A program made the position numbers and the translations under genes. From Paenarthrobacter sp. GOM3 (lineage in GTDB: Bacteria > Actinomycetota > Actinomycetes > Actinomycetales > Micrococcaceae), in the NCBI RefSeq assembly GCF_018215265.2, contig NZ_CP136562.1:930001-994000 (forward strand): 64,000 bases of DNA, given 5' to 3'. A model generated the notes under the pieces. That model did no database searches. It had not been told where the DNA came from and saw only the letters and a list, made by a program, of their open reading frames with translations. How positions within the stretch are numbered: position 1 is the stretch's first letter; each line of letters opens with the position of its first letter. Below, in pieces: positions 44,913 through 54,502 of this stretch.

Positions 44913-46325
44913 ATGGCTGTTGGTGTTTTCGATCTGTTCTCTGTGGGCATTGGGCCGTCGAGTTCGCATACTGTGGGGCCGATGCGGGCTGGGGCGGTTT
45001 TCGCTGGTGAGTTGCGGGACGCTGGTGTCCTGGATTCGGTGGCGTCGTTGCGGGTGGACCTTTATGGGTCGTTGGCTGCGACGGGTCGTGGGCATGGGAC
45101 CATGACGGCGACGTTGCTGGGGTTGGAGGGGTTCCACCCGGAGTTGATCCTTCCCGAGGAAGTGGAGGAGCGGCTTGCGGCGATCGCTGAGACGGGTGTG
45201 TTGAACCTGGCGGGGGCCTCGGGTGGCGGTGTGGAGTTGCCGTACGCGGTGGAGGATATGGTTCTTCATCCGTTGACGGTGTTGCCGCGGCATACGAATG
45301 GGATGCGGTTTGCTGTGTCCGATGCCGGGGGCAATGTGCTGAAGGAGGCGACGTTCTTTTCGGTCGGTGGTGGGTTCATTGTCCGTGAGGGTGAGGAGAA
45401 CGCGGCGCAGGCTGAGTTGGAGGAGTCCCGGAAGGAGTTGCCGTTGCCGTTTAGGACGGCGGCGGAGTTGTTGGGCAGGTGCGCGTCCAAGGGGTTGGGG
45501 ATCAGCGACATCATGTTCATTAACGAGCGGGCGTCCCGGTCCGAGGAAGAGATCCGGGAGGGTTTGCTGCATATTTGGTCCGTGATGGAGGCCTGTGTTG
45601 AGACCTCGTTGAAGCGTGAGGGTGTGTTGCCGGGTGGTTTGAAGGTCCGTCGTCGTGCACCGGACTGGCTGGAGCGGCTCCTGAAGGAGGACAAGGACCG
45701 GAACGATCCGAAGTATTGGCAGGAGTGGGTGAACCTGATCGCGTTGGCGGTCAATGAGGAGAACGCTTCCGGTGGCCGGGTGGTGACGGCGCCGACCAAT
45801 GGTGCGGCGGGGATCATTCCGGCGGTGTTGTATTACGCGTTGAATTACGCCCCGGGCATGGACCAGGCCACTCAGCAGGACCGGGATGATGTGGTGGTGA
45901 AGTTCCTGCTCGCTGCCGGTGCGGTGGGTGTGTTGTACAAGGAGCAGGCGTCCATTTCGGGTGCTGAGGTGGGCTGCCAGGGCGAGGTGGGCTCGGCGTC
46001 GTCGATGGCTGCCGCGGGCCTGGCTGAGGTGATGGGTGGTACCCCGGGGCAGGTGGAGAACGCGGCGGAGATCGCGATGGAACATAACCTGGGGCTCACA
46101 TGTGATCCGATCGGGGGGTTGGTGCAGATCCCGTGCATTGAGCGGAACGCGATCGCTGCGGCGAAGGCGATCAACGCGGCGAAGATGGCGTTGTGGGGTG
46201 ACGGGACGCACCGGGTCTCGTTGGACGAGGTGATCGTGACCATGCGTGAAACGGGCAAGGACATGTCCCACAAGTACAAAGAAACAGCGATGGGCGGCCT
46301 CGCCGTCAACGTCGTCGAATGCTGA
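44913..46325 (+). CDS. sdaA: L-serine ammonia-lyase (iron-sulfur type)
   Basis: 470 aa, single-chain serine dehydratase: L-serine to pyruvate and ammonia. [20 protein letters not shown] is the family start; [20 protein letters not shown] and [38 protein letters not shown] carry the Fe-S Cys ligands and anion site. ATG 44913 behind AAGGA is preferred over GTG 44853, which adds 20 unlike residues. Linked in function to gcv, since glycine and serine interconvert. Codons favour GGT, GCT, TTG and GTG up to about 46240, then switch to C-ending use, unlike neighbouring genes. Confidence 0.95.
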   Translation: MAVGVFDLFSVGIGPSSSHTVGPMRAGAVFAGELRDAGVLDSVASLRVDLYGSLAATGRGHGTMTATLLGLEGFHPELILPEEVEERLAAIAETGVLNLAGASGGGVELPYAVEDMVLHPLTVLPRHTNGMRFAVSDAGGNVLKEATFFSVGGGFIVREGEENAAQAELEESRKELPLPFRTAAELLGRCASKGLGISDIMFINERASRSEEEIREGLLHIWSVMEACVETSLKREGVLPGGLKVRRRAPDWLERLLKEDKDRNDPKYWQEWVNLIALAVNEENASGGRVVTAPTNGAAGIIPAVLYYALNYAPGMDQATQQDRDDVVVKFLLAAGAVGVLYKEQASISGAEVGCQGEVGSASSMAAAGLAEVMGGTPGQVENAAEIAMEHNLGLTCDPIGGLVQIPCIERNAIAAAKAINAAKMALWGDGTHRVSLDEVIVTMRETGKDMSHKYKETAMGGLAVNVVEC

Positions 46326-46363
46326 GTCTGTTTACTGTCAGTGCCTAGTGCCATGCTGTATCC

Positions 46364-47185
46364 ATGAGCGGGGGATACGACAGGGATTTTTTGCGGGCAC
46401 GCCTTGAACTGCCCAGTCCGTCGGCAACGACGATTCTTTTGGACTACATCCACTTCTCCGTGCGTTTCCGGGCTTCCCGGAAGCTCGCGGCCATCGTGGG
46501 GGTGAACATCAACGGCAAGGAACTGAACCCACTGGCCCGGGAGGGGACCTGGCATTTCGATGACAGGATTCCCCGGGAACAGCAGGCCGGTCCGGACGTC
46601 TACAAGAACAACGCCTTCGACCGCGGGCATTTGGTGCGGCGTCTGGACCCCGTCTGGGGTGACGCTGCAACGGCCAAGAAAGCCAACCAGGCCACCTTTT
46701 CCTTCACCAATGCAGCGCCACAGGTGGACGACTTCAACCAAGGCAAGGAACTCTGGGTGGGCCTGGAGGACCACATGTTGGGACATGCCGATGCCTACGA
46801 CGCCAAGCTCAGTGTGTTTACCGGGCCGGTCTTGCTCGATGATGATCCTCCCTACAGGGGGGTCCAGGTTCCAAAAAAATTCTGGAAGATCGCGGCGTGG
46901 ACCAGCGATGCCAAGCTTGCCGCCGTCGGGTTCGTTTTGGACCAGTCGCCGCTGCTCGGCAAAGTGGAACTGAAGAGGGCCATCGACCAGCGGCTCCTTG
47001 AAGGCGAACCGCCGCCGCTGGGTCCGTTCCGGACGTTCCAGGTGCCCATCGGAGAAATCGCGGATGTGACCGGGCTCAGCCTCAGCCGGCTGGTGAACGC
47101 GGATCGACTGGCCAGCGGCCAGCGGGAACTCGGAAAGGCGCCAAAGGCCATCAGATTGGAAAGTGCGGATCAGATCCGTTTGTAG
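46364..47185 (+). CDS. DNA/RNA non-specific endonuclease (NUC family)
   Basis: 273 aa. Beta-beta-alpha-metal nuclease with the catalytic D-R-G-H in NNAFDRGHLVRRLDPVWG, the metal-site Asn region FSFTNAAPQVDDFNQGKELW, and VFTGPVL and VPKKFWKIA strands typical of the family. No signal peptide is evident, unusual for NUC1 enzymes, which are often secreted. Stand-alone gene; role (nutrient or defence) cannot be set. Confidence 0.9.
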   Translation: MSGGYDRDFLRARLELPSPSATTILLDYIHFSVRFRASRKLAAIVGVNINGKELNPLAREGTWHFDDRIPREQQAGPDVYKNNAFDRGHLVRRLDPVWGDAATAKKANQATFSFTNAAPQVDDFNQGKELWVGLEDHMLGHADAYDAKLSVFTGPVLLDDDPPYRGVQVPKKFWKIAAWTSDAKLAAVGFVLDQSPLLGKVELKRAIDQRLLEGEPPPLGPFRTFQVPIGEIADVTGLSLSRLVNADRLASGQRELGKAPKAIRLESADQIRL

Positions 47186-47279
47186 TGCGGAACCTGACGA
47201 TTTTTCTCAGCCCGATAGACTTGGGGCTGCATGTCCGCATGCGCATCACGCTTTTGAACACTGCACCAAAACCCTGAGA

Positions 47280-48368
47280 TTGGACACGGCCACCTTGCGA
47301 GAATTTACTGCCCGCTTTGCCACCGCCGAGGAAACCGATAACTGGGACAAGCACGTCACGGCCAATCCGAACGGCGGCAACATGCTGCAGTCGGACGCCT
47401 ACGCGGCGGTCAAGGATGGCAACGGCTGGCTGGTCCGCCGCCTGGTGGTTGAAGCCGCCGGCTACTCCAGTTACAACCTGCTGCTGGAGAAGAAGTTCCC
47501 CGTGCTGGGACGGCTCTGGTACCTGATCAAGGGCCCGGACGCTGCGTCGGCGGATGAGATCGAGCCCATGCTCAGGGCGGTGGCGGCGTTGGCGAGGGAA
47601 CAGAAGATGAACGTCTTCACCATCAAGATAGAGCCCGACGTCGTGGACTCACCTGAGGTGGCTGCCCAACTGCGTGCCGCTGGCCTGGTTAAGGCCCCGA
47701 ACATCCAATCCAACGATTCCACAGCGCTATTGGACATCTCCGCCCCGGCCAATGAAGTGCTGCGCAGCATCTCGTCCCGCGCCCGCAACGCGGTCCGGAG
47801 GGCGGAGCGCGAGGGCTGCGAAGTTGTGGAGGCGGAGCCGGGCGAGGACAGCTACAGGAAGCTCTACGCCCTGATGCAGAACACCATGAACGCCAAAGGC
47901 GCCATGCCCCTGCGAAGCTACGAGTACTACGCCACGTTCTGGGAAGAGTTTTGCAGCCGGGGCCAGGGACACTTCTTCTTCGTCTACGAGGACGGTGCGC
48001 CCAGCGTTGGCGCTTTCGTCATCAACTACGGTTCCAAGGCAACCTACAAGGACGGCGGTTCCACGCAGAACCGCAAACAGTATGGCGACTCGCACTTGGT
48101 CCAATGGGCAGCGATCCAGCGCATGCAGGAGCTCGGCTGCGTGGAATACGACTTTTGCGGCACGCCCCCTGCTGCCAGGATCAAGGACAAGAGCCACCCG
48201 CTCTACGGCCTGGGATCTTTCAAGACAAGTTTCACCAAGACCGTCACGGACTTCGTGGGCTGCTACGACCTCGTACTGGGCCCTGTCCGCTACAAGCTGT
48301 GGCTCAAGGGTGCGGAGAAGGTGTTCAGAAGGCTCGAAACCATGCGCACCGGCGGTCAGTTCTACTGA
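47280..48368 (+). CDS. FemABX-family peptidyltransferase
   Basis: About 362 aa with the twin GNAT fold of Fem enzymes, which add amino acids from aminoacyl-tRNA to the lipid II peptide bridge. Features: LQSDAYAAVKDGNGWLVRRL, LDISAPANEVLRSISSRARN, AVRRAEREGCEVVEA, QWAAIQRMQELGCVEYDFCG. No ATG is well placed; TTG 47280 (after CTGAGA) or TTG 47295 is likely. The start is uncertain. Followed by a second Fem-like gene. Confidence 0.82.
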   Translation: MDTATLREFTARFATAEETDNWDKHVTANPNGGNMLQSDAYAAVKDGNGWLVRRLVVEAAGYSSYNLLLEKKFPVLGRLWYLIKGPDAASADEIEPMLRAVAALAREQKMNVFTIKIEPDVVDSPEVAAQLRAAGLVKAPNIQSNDSTALLDISAPANEVLRSISSRARNAVRRAEREGCEVVEAEPGEDSYRKLYALMQNTMNAKGAMPLRSYEYYATFWEEFCSRGQGHFFFVYEDGAPSVGAFVINYGSKATYKDGGSTQNRKQYGDSHLVQWAAIQRMQELGCVEYDFCGTPPAARIKDKSHPLYGLGSFKTSFTKTVTDFVGCYDLVLGPVRYKLWLKGAEKVFRRLETMRTGGQFY

Positions 48369-48451
48369 CGGACAGCCAAAGCCAGCAAGCCAACCACAGG
48401 CCCGCCCCGGCCACCAACGGGCGCAAATCTAATCTAGGTGAGGTAATTTCT

Positions 48452-49795
48452 TTGACTCCGATCGAGGCTGGAACCGACATGGAATTCGTGATTCTCAGTG
48501 ACGCTGATTTCGAGACGTTTGCCAAGGGACACCCGCAGGGGAGCTTCATCCAGTCCATGGACCTGACGCGTTTCCAACGCGCACGTGGCCAGGAAGTCGA
48601 ACTCTTCGGCGTTACCCGCGGCGGGAGCCTCATTGCGGCGGGAAAGCTCGTGTACACGTCCAACCGCTTTGGCTACAAAACCGCGGACTGCGCCAAGGGA
48701 CCACTGATGGACTACAGCGACCCCGCCGTGGTTCGCTTCGTCGTCGAGCAGTTGAAAAAGCATGCCGCCTCGAAGAAGGCGGCGGAACTGCGGATCTCGC
48801 CGAACCTTCGTTACATCGCCCGTGACGAAGACGGCGCCGAGCACCCGGAGGTTGAGGACAACCGCCCGCTGCTCAAGGAACTTGAGGGCTTGGGCTTCCA
48901 ACACCAGGGCTTCGACATGAACTTCGCCAACATCAACTGGATGTTCATCAAGCAGCTCGATGGGTTCGCGGACTCCGAAGAGCTCATCATGGGCATGAAC
49001 TACCGCACCCGCAAGGCCATCCGGAAGGCTGAGAAGAACGGCGTCTACCTGGAACAGGCCACGCTGGAGACGCTGGATGACTTCTACAATGCCCTGAGCA
49101 CCGCCGGTGACGAGAAGGGCTTCACGTACCGCGAACGGGAGTACTACGAGCAACTTCTCCGGAACACCTCTGATGAGTTCACCAAGCTCATGATGGCCAA
49201 GATCAACATTCCCGAGTACCGCGCGTCCATCACCGAGCGACTCGAAGCTGAATCCAAGACCCTGGCCGAACTGAAACGCGAGGTCGAGGAGACCGGCAGC
49301 AAGAAGAAGGCCAACCGCGTCAAGGTGGTCCAGGACCTCGTGGACAGCTACGAGCGCAGCCTCAAGGACATCGAGCGATTCCCCGATTCCGTGGGGGTGG
49401 CTACGGTGGCGGCCATCCACTTCGCGTGCTCCGGCGACGAGCTGACGTGCGTCATCGGCGGCACGGTGCAGGACTACATCTACTTCAACGGCGCCACGTC
49501 CCTGTACTGGGGCATGATGCTCCACGCCCTCAACAACGGGTACTCGCGTTACAACTTCTATGGCACGTTCGGCATCCAAGGCCAGGACGACACCGGCCAC
49601 GGTGGGTATGAATTCAAGAAGGGGTTTGGCGGCGAAGTGGTCCAGCTGATTGGCGACTTCGTGGCACCAGTGAACCCGCTCACGTTCAACGCCTACCGCG
49701 TGGCCAGGAAGCTTGCAGGAGCCGCCCAGACAGTACTGGGAAGATTGCCACTTGAGAAATTGCCGGTCGTAGGAAAACTCCGGAGGAACCACTAA
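48452..49795 (+). CDS. FemABX-family peptidyltransferase with coiled-coil arm
   Basis: 447 aa. GNAT fold halves flank a helical coiled-coil insert at about 240-295 (RLEAESKTLAELKREVEETG, SKKKANRVKVVQDLV), the tRNA-synthetase-like arm of FemA/MurM. Other marks: GMNYRTRKAIRKAEKNGVYL, YFNGATSLYWGMMLHALNNG. TTG 48452 has AGGTGAGG 8 nt upstream and is preferred over ATG 48479. With its neighbour it probably builds a two-residue interpeptide bridge; the residues cannot be named from sequence. Confidence 0.86.
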   Translation: MTPIEAGTDMEFVILSDADFETFAKGHPQGSFIQSMDLTRFQRARGQEVELFGVTRGGSLIAAGKLVYTSNRFGYKTADCAKGPLMDYSDPAVVRFVVEQLKKHAASKKAAELRISPNLRYIARDEDGAEHPEVEDNRPLLKELEGLGFQHQGFDMNFANINWMFIKQLDGFADSEELIMGMNYRTRKAIRKAEKNGVYLEQATLETLDDFYNALSTAGDEKGFTYREREYYEQLLRNTSDEFTKLMMAKINIPEYRASITERLEAESKTLAELKREVEETGSKKKANRVKVVQDLVDSYERSLKDIERFPDSVGVATVAAIHFACSGDELTCVIGGTVQDYIYFNGATSLYWGMMLHALNNGYSRYNFYGTFGIQGQDDTGHGGYEFKKGFGGEVVQLIGDFVAPVNPLTFNAYRVARKLAGAAQTVLGRLPLEKLPVVGKLRRNH

Positions 49796-49823
49796 TCACA
49801 CAAGCGCAGGGGAGGATCACCGC

Positions 49824-51311
49824 GTGACTGAACGCCCCGAGGGGTCCGGTAGCAGGCCCCACACGGACGGCTTGCCCAAGACCCAGCCGCTTAGGCCGTC
49901 GCAGGTCCGGCAGAACGTCAACGCCAAACGCATGCTTATGCGCCTGGTGCAAGGCGATAGCCCGCCGACGGCGCCCATGAACATCGTGGACCGGCTGGCG
50001 GGCAGCCCCTATGCCAACCCCACCATCCAGGTGGTTGGTGTTGATGCATCCGCCCGCAAGACCATCGACTTTGCCTTGCACCTGGCTGAGGTCATGTTCC
50101 GGTACGGCGCCGGCGCCTTGGAAGTCGAGACGAGCATGATCGCCGTCACGGCTGCCCTGGGCCTGAAGAACGTTGAAGTGGACATCACCAACCAGTCGGT
50201 GGCCATCAACTATGCGCCCAAGGACCAGACGCCCATCACGCTCCTCCGCGTGGTGCGCTCCTGGACAAACAACTACGCCGGCCTGGCGCAGGTCCACCAA
50301 CTGGTCACGGACATCGTGGCCGGGGGAGTGGGCCGCGACGAAGCCGTGCGCCGGTTGAACGAGATCATCCGCAGCGCCAAGCCCTTCCCGCGATGGATGG
50401 TGACTATAGCGTTCGGTATCTTCGCGGCTGTCTTCGTGGGCGTCCTGGGCGGTGGGCTCGGCGCGTCAGCGGTGGCCTTCGGCTCCAACATCCTGATCAG
50501 CCTGCTTTCCCGTCAACTGGCCAGATGGAGGACAGCAGACTTCTTCAACACCATGGCTTGCGCGTTCCTTGTCACCTTCATCGCCTTGATGCTCCGCTGG
50601 GCTGGTGTGGACATCGCTCCCTCCATTGTGGTGGCGGGCGGAATCCTGCTGTTGCTTCCAACGGGCCGGCTCGTTTCGTCGGTACAGGATGCGATCAACG
50701 GCTTCCCGGTCACGGCCGCGGGCCGGTTCCTGTCCACACTGCTTACCTTTGGCGCGATCGTGGCAGGTATCGGCGTCGCTGTCGTCGTGGGCACGCTGAT
50801 GGGCAGCGCCGTCCTGGATGTCACGCAAACATTCCCCGACGCGTATCCGCTGTGGGGCCGCGCCATCCTCATCGCCGTCGCGGTGGTTGCCATCGGCGTC
50901 ACGGAACAAACCCAAACGCGTTTGTTAATTCCGACGGCGGCAGTCGGCATAGTGGGCTTCTTCGTTTTGTGGGGGGTCGGCCAAGCCGGTCTTGGCGATC
51001 GTTTGTCGCCTGCTGTCGCGGCGGTGATCATCGGCTTGCTGGCGCGTGTCGTAGCGCTGAAACTGGGCGCCCCCCAGCTGGTCGTTGCTGTCCCCGCGGC
51101 GCTGATTCTGCTGCCGGGCCTGACCATCTTCCGTTCGATGTATGCTCTCACAGTTGAAGGGGGCGACTTCCTGGCCGGCGCGGGCGGGATGCTCAACGCC
51201 GGTGCGATTGTGCTGGGTGTGGCCGCGGGCATCGTGCTGGGCGACAACCTGGCCAGGCCGCTCACAAAGGGCCTGTCCAGCAATGAACGCCGCAGGGTGC
51301 GCCGGCGCTAA
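49824..51311 (+). CDS. Threonine/serine exporter, ThrE family
   Basis: 495 aa. N-terminal cytoplasmic DUF1212-type domain (ALEVETSMIAVTAALGLKNV, VDITNQSVAINY, LAGLAQVHQLVTDIVAGGVG) and about ten membrane helices, the last five from the DUF3815-type half. In Corynebacterium ThrE exports Thr and Ser. GTG 49824. Convergent with the siderophore gene across a very long hairpin. Confidence 0.9.
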   Translation: MTERPEGSGSRPHTDGLPKTQPLRPSQVRQNVNAKRMLMRLVQGDSPPTAPMNIVDRLAGSPYANPTIQVVGVDASARKTIDFALHLAEVMFRYGAGALEVETSMIAVTAALGLKNVEVDITNQSVAINYAPKDQTPITLLRVVRSWTNNYAGLAQVHQLVTDIVAGGVGRDEAVRRLNEIIRSAKPFPRWMVTIAFGIFAAVFVGVLGGGLGASAVAFGSNILISLLSRQLARWRTADFFNTMACAFLVTFIALMLRWAGVDIAPSIVVAGGILLLLPTGRLVSSVQDAINGFPVTAAGRFLSTLLTFGAIVAGIGVAVVVGTLMGSAVLDVTQTFPDAYPLWGRAILIAVAVVAIGVTEQTQTRLLIPTAAVGIVGFFVLWGVGQAGLGDRLSPAVAAVIIGLLARVVALKLGAPQLVVAVPAALILLPGLTIFRSMYALTVEGGDFLAGAGGMLNAGAIVLGVAAGIVLGDNLARPLTKGLSSNERRRVRRR

Positions 51312-51320
51312 CCTGCCGAA

Positions 51321-51381
51321 AGTTTGTGTACAAGTAATGCCCTTAAGAAGGTTTCTTAAGGGCATTACTTGTAGGCAAACT
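51321..51381. terminator. Very long symmetric hairpin between convergent genes
   Basis: Perfect 21-bp stem (51329-51349 with 51353-51373, core TAATGCCCTTAAGAA) and only a 3-nt loop GGT. After a two-base interruption six more pairs extend it to 51321-51381. T-rich on both sides, so it can end transcription of thrE and of the facing gene. Confidence 0.85.
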
Positions 51382-51388
51382 CGAGTTG

Positions 51389-52228
51389 CTAGATCTTCCC
51401 TACGGGGAGCTTCTTCTCAGCTTGGAAGACCTCTTCGACGCGCCCCTGTGCCCAGTATCCGGACAAGGAAACCTGGGAACGTTCCAAGCCTCGCTGGACG
51501 AAGAAGATCTCCCGGAGGCCCTTCATATAGCCCCGCTCGCCGTGGGCGAAGATGTCCACCCGGCCGGGCAGCCACTCGGTGTTCCTCAGTGCCTCCAGCA
51601 GGAGGTCGCTCGATCCGGCAGGTACGCCGCGGCGCAGCAGCCAGTGCAGTTCCAGGCCTGCCGGCGCTGCGATCGGCAAGATGTCCGCCTCGCTATCCAC
51701 CTCCAGGTAGGCAACACCGCGTGCGTCAGGGGCAAGGGCCTCGACGGATGCGGCAACCGCTGGGATGGCGGCGTCGTCGCCCGCGAAAAGATACCAGTCG
51801 GCGTCGGGGTTGGGATTGAATCCACCGCCAGGGCCCGTGAAGACCAGCGTTTCGCCTGGTTCGGCTGCTGCAGCCCACGGGCCGGCAAGTCCCTCGTCAC
51901 CGTGGACAACAAAGTCGATCGCCAACTCCTGGGCCGCCAGGTCGACCCACCGGATGGTGTAGGTCCGGGTGTGGGGCCATAGCTCGCGCGGCATGGTCTC
52001 GCGGATGGTCCAGAGGTCCAGCGGGAAGTCGTAGTCGACGCCCGGCTGGGGAAAAACGATTTTGACGTAGCGGTCCACGTAGTCGTTGTTTGCGTAATCG
52101 CTGAAGCCCGGCCCACCGGCCACAATCCGCACCATGTGTGGGGAAAGGAGTTCTTTCCTGAGCACGGTCAGGTTGACCTGTGGGCGGGTATTGCGGGTAG
52201 CGGACGAGGTGACGGGGAGAGCGGCCAT
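51389..52228 (-). CDS. Siderophore-interacting FAD-binding protein (ferric-siderophore reductase)
   Basis: 279 aa of the SIP/ViuB family, which reduces Fe(III)-siderophore with NAD(P)H and FAD. FAD-domain RTYTIRWVDLAAQELAIDFV, VHGDEGLAGPWAAAAEPGET; NAD(P) domain YLFAGDDAAIPAVAASVEAL; C-terminal SLSGYWAQGRVEE. An IdeR/DtxR-type iron box abuts the ATG, leaving no room for a Shine-Dalgarno, so it is probably leaderless. Confidence 0.92.
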   Translation of the reverse strand: MAALPVTSSATRNTRPQVNLTVLRKELLSPHMVRIVAGGPGFSDYANNDYVDRYVKIVFPQPGVDYDFPLDLWTIRETMPRELWPHTRTYTIRWVDLAAQELAIDFVVHGDEGLAGPWAAAAEPGETLVFTGPGGGFNPNPDADWYLFAGDDAAIPAVAASVEALAPDARGVAYLEVDSEADILPIAAPAGLELHWLLRRGVPAGSSDLLLEALRNTEWLPGRVDIFAHGERGYMKGLREIFFVQRGLERSQVSLSGYWAQGRVEEVFQAEKKLPVGKI

Positions 52229-52247
52229 ATAGGCAAGCCTAAGCTAA
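52229..52247 (-). promoter_or_regulatory. IdeR/DtxR-type iron box
   Basis: On the minus strand TTAGCTTAGGCTTGCCTAT matches the IdeR consensus (TTAGGTTAGGCTAACCTAA) at 15 of 19 positions. Directly before the start of the siderophore-interacting gene; expected to repress it when iron is plentiful. Confidence 0.78.
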
Positions 52248-52285
52248 TGCGCTGGACGTCTGCTGGGCGCGAGTCGAACGTTACG

Positions 52286-52410
52286 CGCTCCTTCACGTTC
52301 CGTACGCTTCGGCAAACGCTCTCTCACGTTCCGTATGCTTCGGGCGGACGCTCGCTCACGTTCCGTATGCTTCGGGCGGACGCTCGCTCACATTCCGTAC
52401 GCTTCGCGGC
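52286..52410. repeat. Four tandem copies of the 32-bp intergenic repeat
   Basis: Units start at 52286, 52317, 52349 and 52381. Core CGCTCGCTCACGTTCCGTAT then GCTTCGGGCGGA. Same period and same CGCTC-CTCA-GTTCCG skeleton as the five copies at 35753-35912, with a different second half. It fills most of the gap between the siderophore gene and ung. Confidence 0.85.
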
Positions 52411-52457
52411 CTTTGGTGGAGGAGGGTTGGTGGGAAGGCGGTGAACGTGGAGGAGCG

Positions 52458-53225
52458 CTAGAGGACCGGCAGTTCCCAGTTGATCGGCTCGGCGCCCTGC
52501 TGTGTCAGAAGCTCATTGGCCCGGCTGAACGGTTTGGAGCCAAAGAAGCCCCGCGACGCCGACAGTGGGCTGGGGTGGACCGATACCACCGACGGCGCTC
52601 CCTTGAGCAGCGGCACGACGCCCTCCGCGTCTTTCCCCCACAGGATGGCCACCAGTGGGCGTTGCTGTCCGGCGCCGGTGGTCCGGTCGGCGACGGCGGT
52701 GACGGCCGCCGTCGTAATGTCCTCCCAGCCTTTGCCGCGATGGGAGCCGGCTTTGCCCGCTTCAACGCTGAGGACACGGTTCAGCAGAAGGACGCCCTGG
52801 CTGGTCCAGGCGCTGAGGTCGCCATGGACCCGCGGTGGCAGGCCGAGGTCGTCGTGAAGTTCGCGGTAGATATTGGCGAGGCTCCGCGGGATGGGGCGCG
52901 TGCTCCGAGAAACGGCAAAGGAAAGGCCGACGGCGTGTCCCGGGGTTGGGTACGGGTCCTGGCCAAGTATGAGTACTTTGACGTCCGCCAGCGGTTGTTT
53001 GAAGGCGCGCAGGAGATTGTCAGCGGCAGGGAGGACCTGGCTTCCCTTGGCGGCCTGGCCTGCGACGAACGCGAGGGCGGCGCGGAGTTGGTCTTCCACG
53101 GGCCGCAAGGCGTTCGCCCAGTCAGGCGCCATGAGCTCCTCCAACGGACGGTCAATCAGTTCGGCGAAGTTGGTATCCGCCACGCCCGCTGGTTCAAGTT
53201 CAAACAGTGCATCCTCGCCAGTCAT
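52458..53225 (-). CDS. ung: Uracil-DNA glycosylase, family 1
   Basis: 255 aa. Catalytic motif [16 protein letters not shown], the Leu-loop [13 protein letters not shown], and the Phe/Asn pocket segment [19 protein letters not shown] are complete. Removes uracil from DNA. ATG at 53225. Upstream gap to the DUF3263 gene is about 107 bp and shared as a divergent promoter region. Confidence 0.96.
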   Translation of the reverse strand: MTGEDALFELEPAGVADTNFAELIDRPLEELMAPDWANALRPVEDQLRAALAFVAGQAAKGSQVLPAADNLLRAFKQPLADVKVLILGQDPYPTPGHAVGLSFAVSRSTRPIPRSLANIYRELHDDLGLPPRVHGDLSAWTSQGVLLLNRVLSVEAGKAGSHRGKGWEDITTAAVTAVADRTTGAGQQRPLVAILWGKDAEGVVPLLKGAPSVVSVHPSPLSASRGFFGSKPFSRANELLTQQGAEPINWELPVL

Positions 53226-53332
53226 CACGCCATTGTCTCCCGCACCCGCCAAACGGGGCGAATGACAGCGTTGTTATTCGCCCGTAACATAGGGGTAGGA
53301 CAATTTCCCACCAAGCGTCGAAGGAGTGTGCC

Positions 53333-53668
53333 GTGGCCGAACCAGCACCGGAACCGATGGCGCCGCAGGCGACAGGTTTTTCGCTCGAGGACCTCGCGGC
53401 TGAAACCCGCAGCGAATCCCCCCTGAGTGAGCGGGACCAGCAAATGCTGGCACTTGAACGGCAGTGGTGGAAGTACGCCGGCGCCAAGGAACAGGCTATC
53501 CGCGAGCTGTTCGATCTCTCCGCCACCCATTACTACCAGATCCTGAACGCGCTGATCGATACCGAGGACGCGTTGGCCCACGATCCCATGCTCGTCAAGA
53601 GATTGCGTAGACTACGTACGTCCCGCCAACGTGCGCGGACGGCACGTCGCTTGGGGTCCGACGCGTAA
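53333..53668 (+). CDS. DUF3263 small HTH-like protein
   Basis: 111 aa, acidic N-terminus then LSERDQQMLALERQWWKYAG, AKEQAIRELFDLSATHYYQI, LNALIDTEDALAHDPMLVKR. This actinobacterial family looks like a helix-turn-helix protein (AIRELFDLSATHYYQILN). Function unknown; often beside a LytR_C protein, as here. GTG 53333 behind AAGGAG. Confidence 0.88.
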   Translation: MAEPAPEPMAPQATGFSLEDLAAETRSESPLSERDQQMLALERQWWKYAGAKEQAIRELFDLSATHYYQILNALIDTEDALAHDPMLVKRLRRLRTSRQRARTARRLGSDA

Positions 53669-53717
53669 ATCGCCAGGCTGATCTGTCAGCAGCAACCAGC
53701 AAGGACAACGCTTCACC

Positions 53718-54332
53718 ATGACCAAATATGCCAGGGATGAATTCGACCAGGTTCCGCAGAACACCAATCGCCAGGGCGTTCACCGTGACGCCCAGGAGAC
53801 TGCCCGCCCCACCTTGTGGCCGGTCCTCACCGTTGGAGCCGTCGCGCTGGTGCTCGGCCTCGTGGCGTTCTTGATCCTTCCAAACCTCGGTGTTGTGGGC
53901 CCCAGCGCTTCCTCGAACGTCTCGACGCCGGCGCCCCAGCAGACTGATGCCTCACCGTCTGCGGCGCCCAGCGAATCAGCTCCCGCAGCTTCCGGCGAAC
54001 CGAGCCCGGAGGCTTCACCGTCCAACGTTCCGTCCGAGACTCCGTCCTCGACTGCGGTGGACAAGACCACCCCCGTTGCGGTTTACAACGGCGCCGGCAC
54101 GGCTGGCCTGGCAGGCCGGGTGGCCGGCCTGGTAGAGGGCGATGGATGGACGCTGAGCACGGTTGGCAACTGGGGCGGCCTGCCGCAGCAGACCTCCGTG
54201 ATCTTCTACAACAGTCCTGCGCAGAAGGCCAACGCCGAGGCGTTGGGTGCCCTGCTGCGCATCCAGTCGATCGTGGAGTCCCCGGAAATCCAGCAGCCCC
54301 TGGTGGTTGTTGCCGGCCCCGGATACCAGTAG
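53718..54332 (+). CDS. Membrane-anchored LytR_C-domain protein
   Basis: 204 aa. Short cytoplasmic N-terminus, one membrane helix (VLTVGAVALVLGLVAFLILP at about 34-54), a Ser/Pro/Ala-rich wall-spanning linker, and a C-terminal LytR_C domain (PVAVYNGAGTAGLAGRVAGL, QQTSVIFYNSPAQKANAEAL). LytR_C occurs in LCP wall-polymer ligases, but no LCP catalytic domain is here. Probably an envelope protein. Confidence 0.88.
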   Translation: MTKYARDEFDQVPQNTNRQGVHRDAQETARPTLWPVLTVGAVALVLGLVAFLILPNLGVVGPSASSNVSTPAPQQTDASPSAAPSESAPAASGEPSPEASPSNVPSETPSSTAVDKTTPVAVYNGAGTAGLAGRVAGLVEGDGWTLSTVGNWGGLPQQTSVIFYNSPAQKANAEALGALLRIQSIVESPEIQQPLVVVAGPGYQ

Positions 54333-54502
54333 CGGAACCCTGTAGAAGCACCCTCAAGCCCCAACTCGGTTAAGCCTCAATAACAAAAACGATGCCCCGC
54401 CCCTCACCGGCAGCGCCGTGATAGTGACTGTGGTTACAGTGGATTGATTCCGGTACGGAGATCCCGGCAACCGGTCTTGGCTACTGCGAAAGTGTGGGCA
54501 TC

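Noticed and set aside
47951..48451. Long N-terminal extension of the second Fem-like gene
   Set aside because: It overlaps the first Fem-like gene in another frame; a good ribosome site and TTG at 48452 give the true start.
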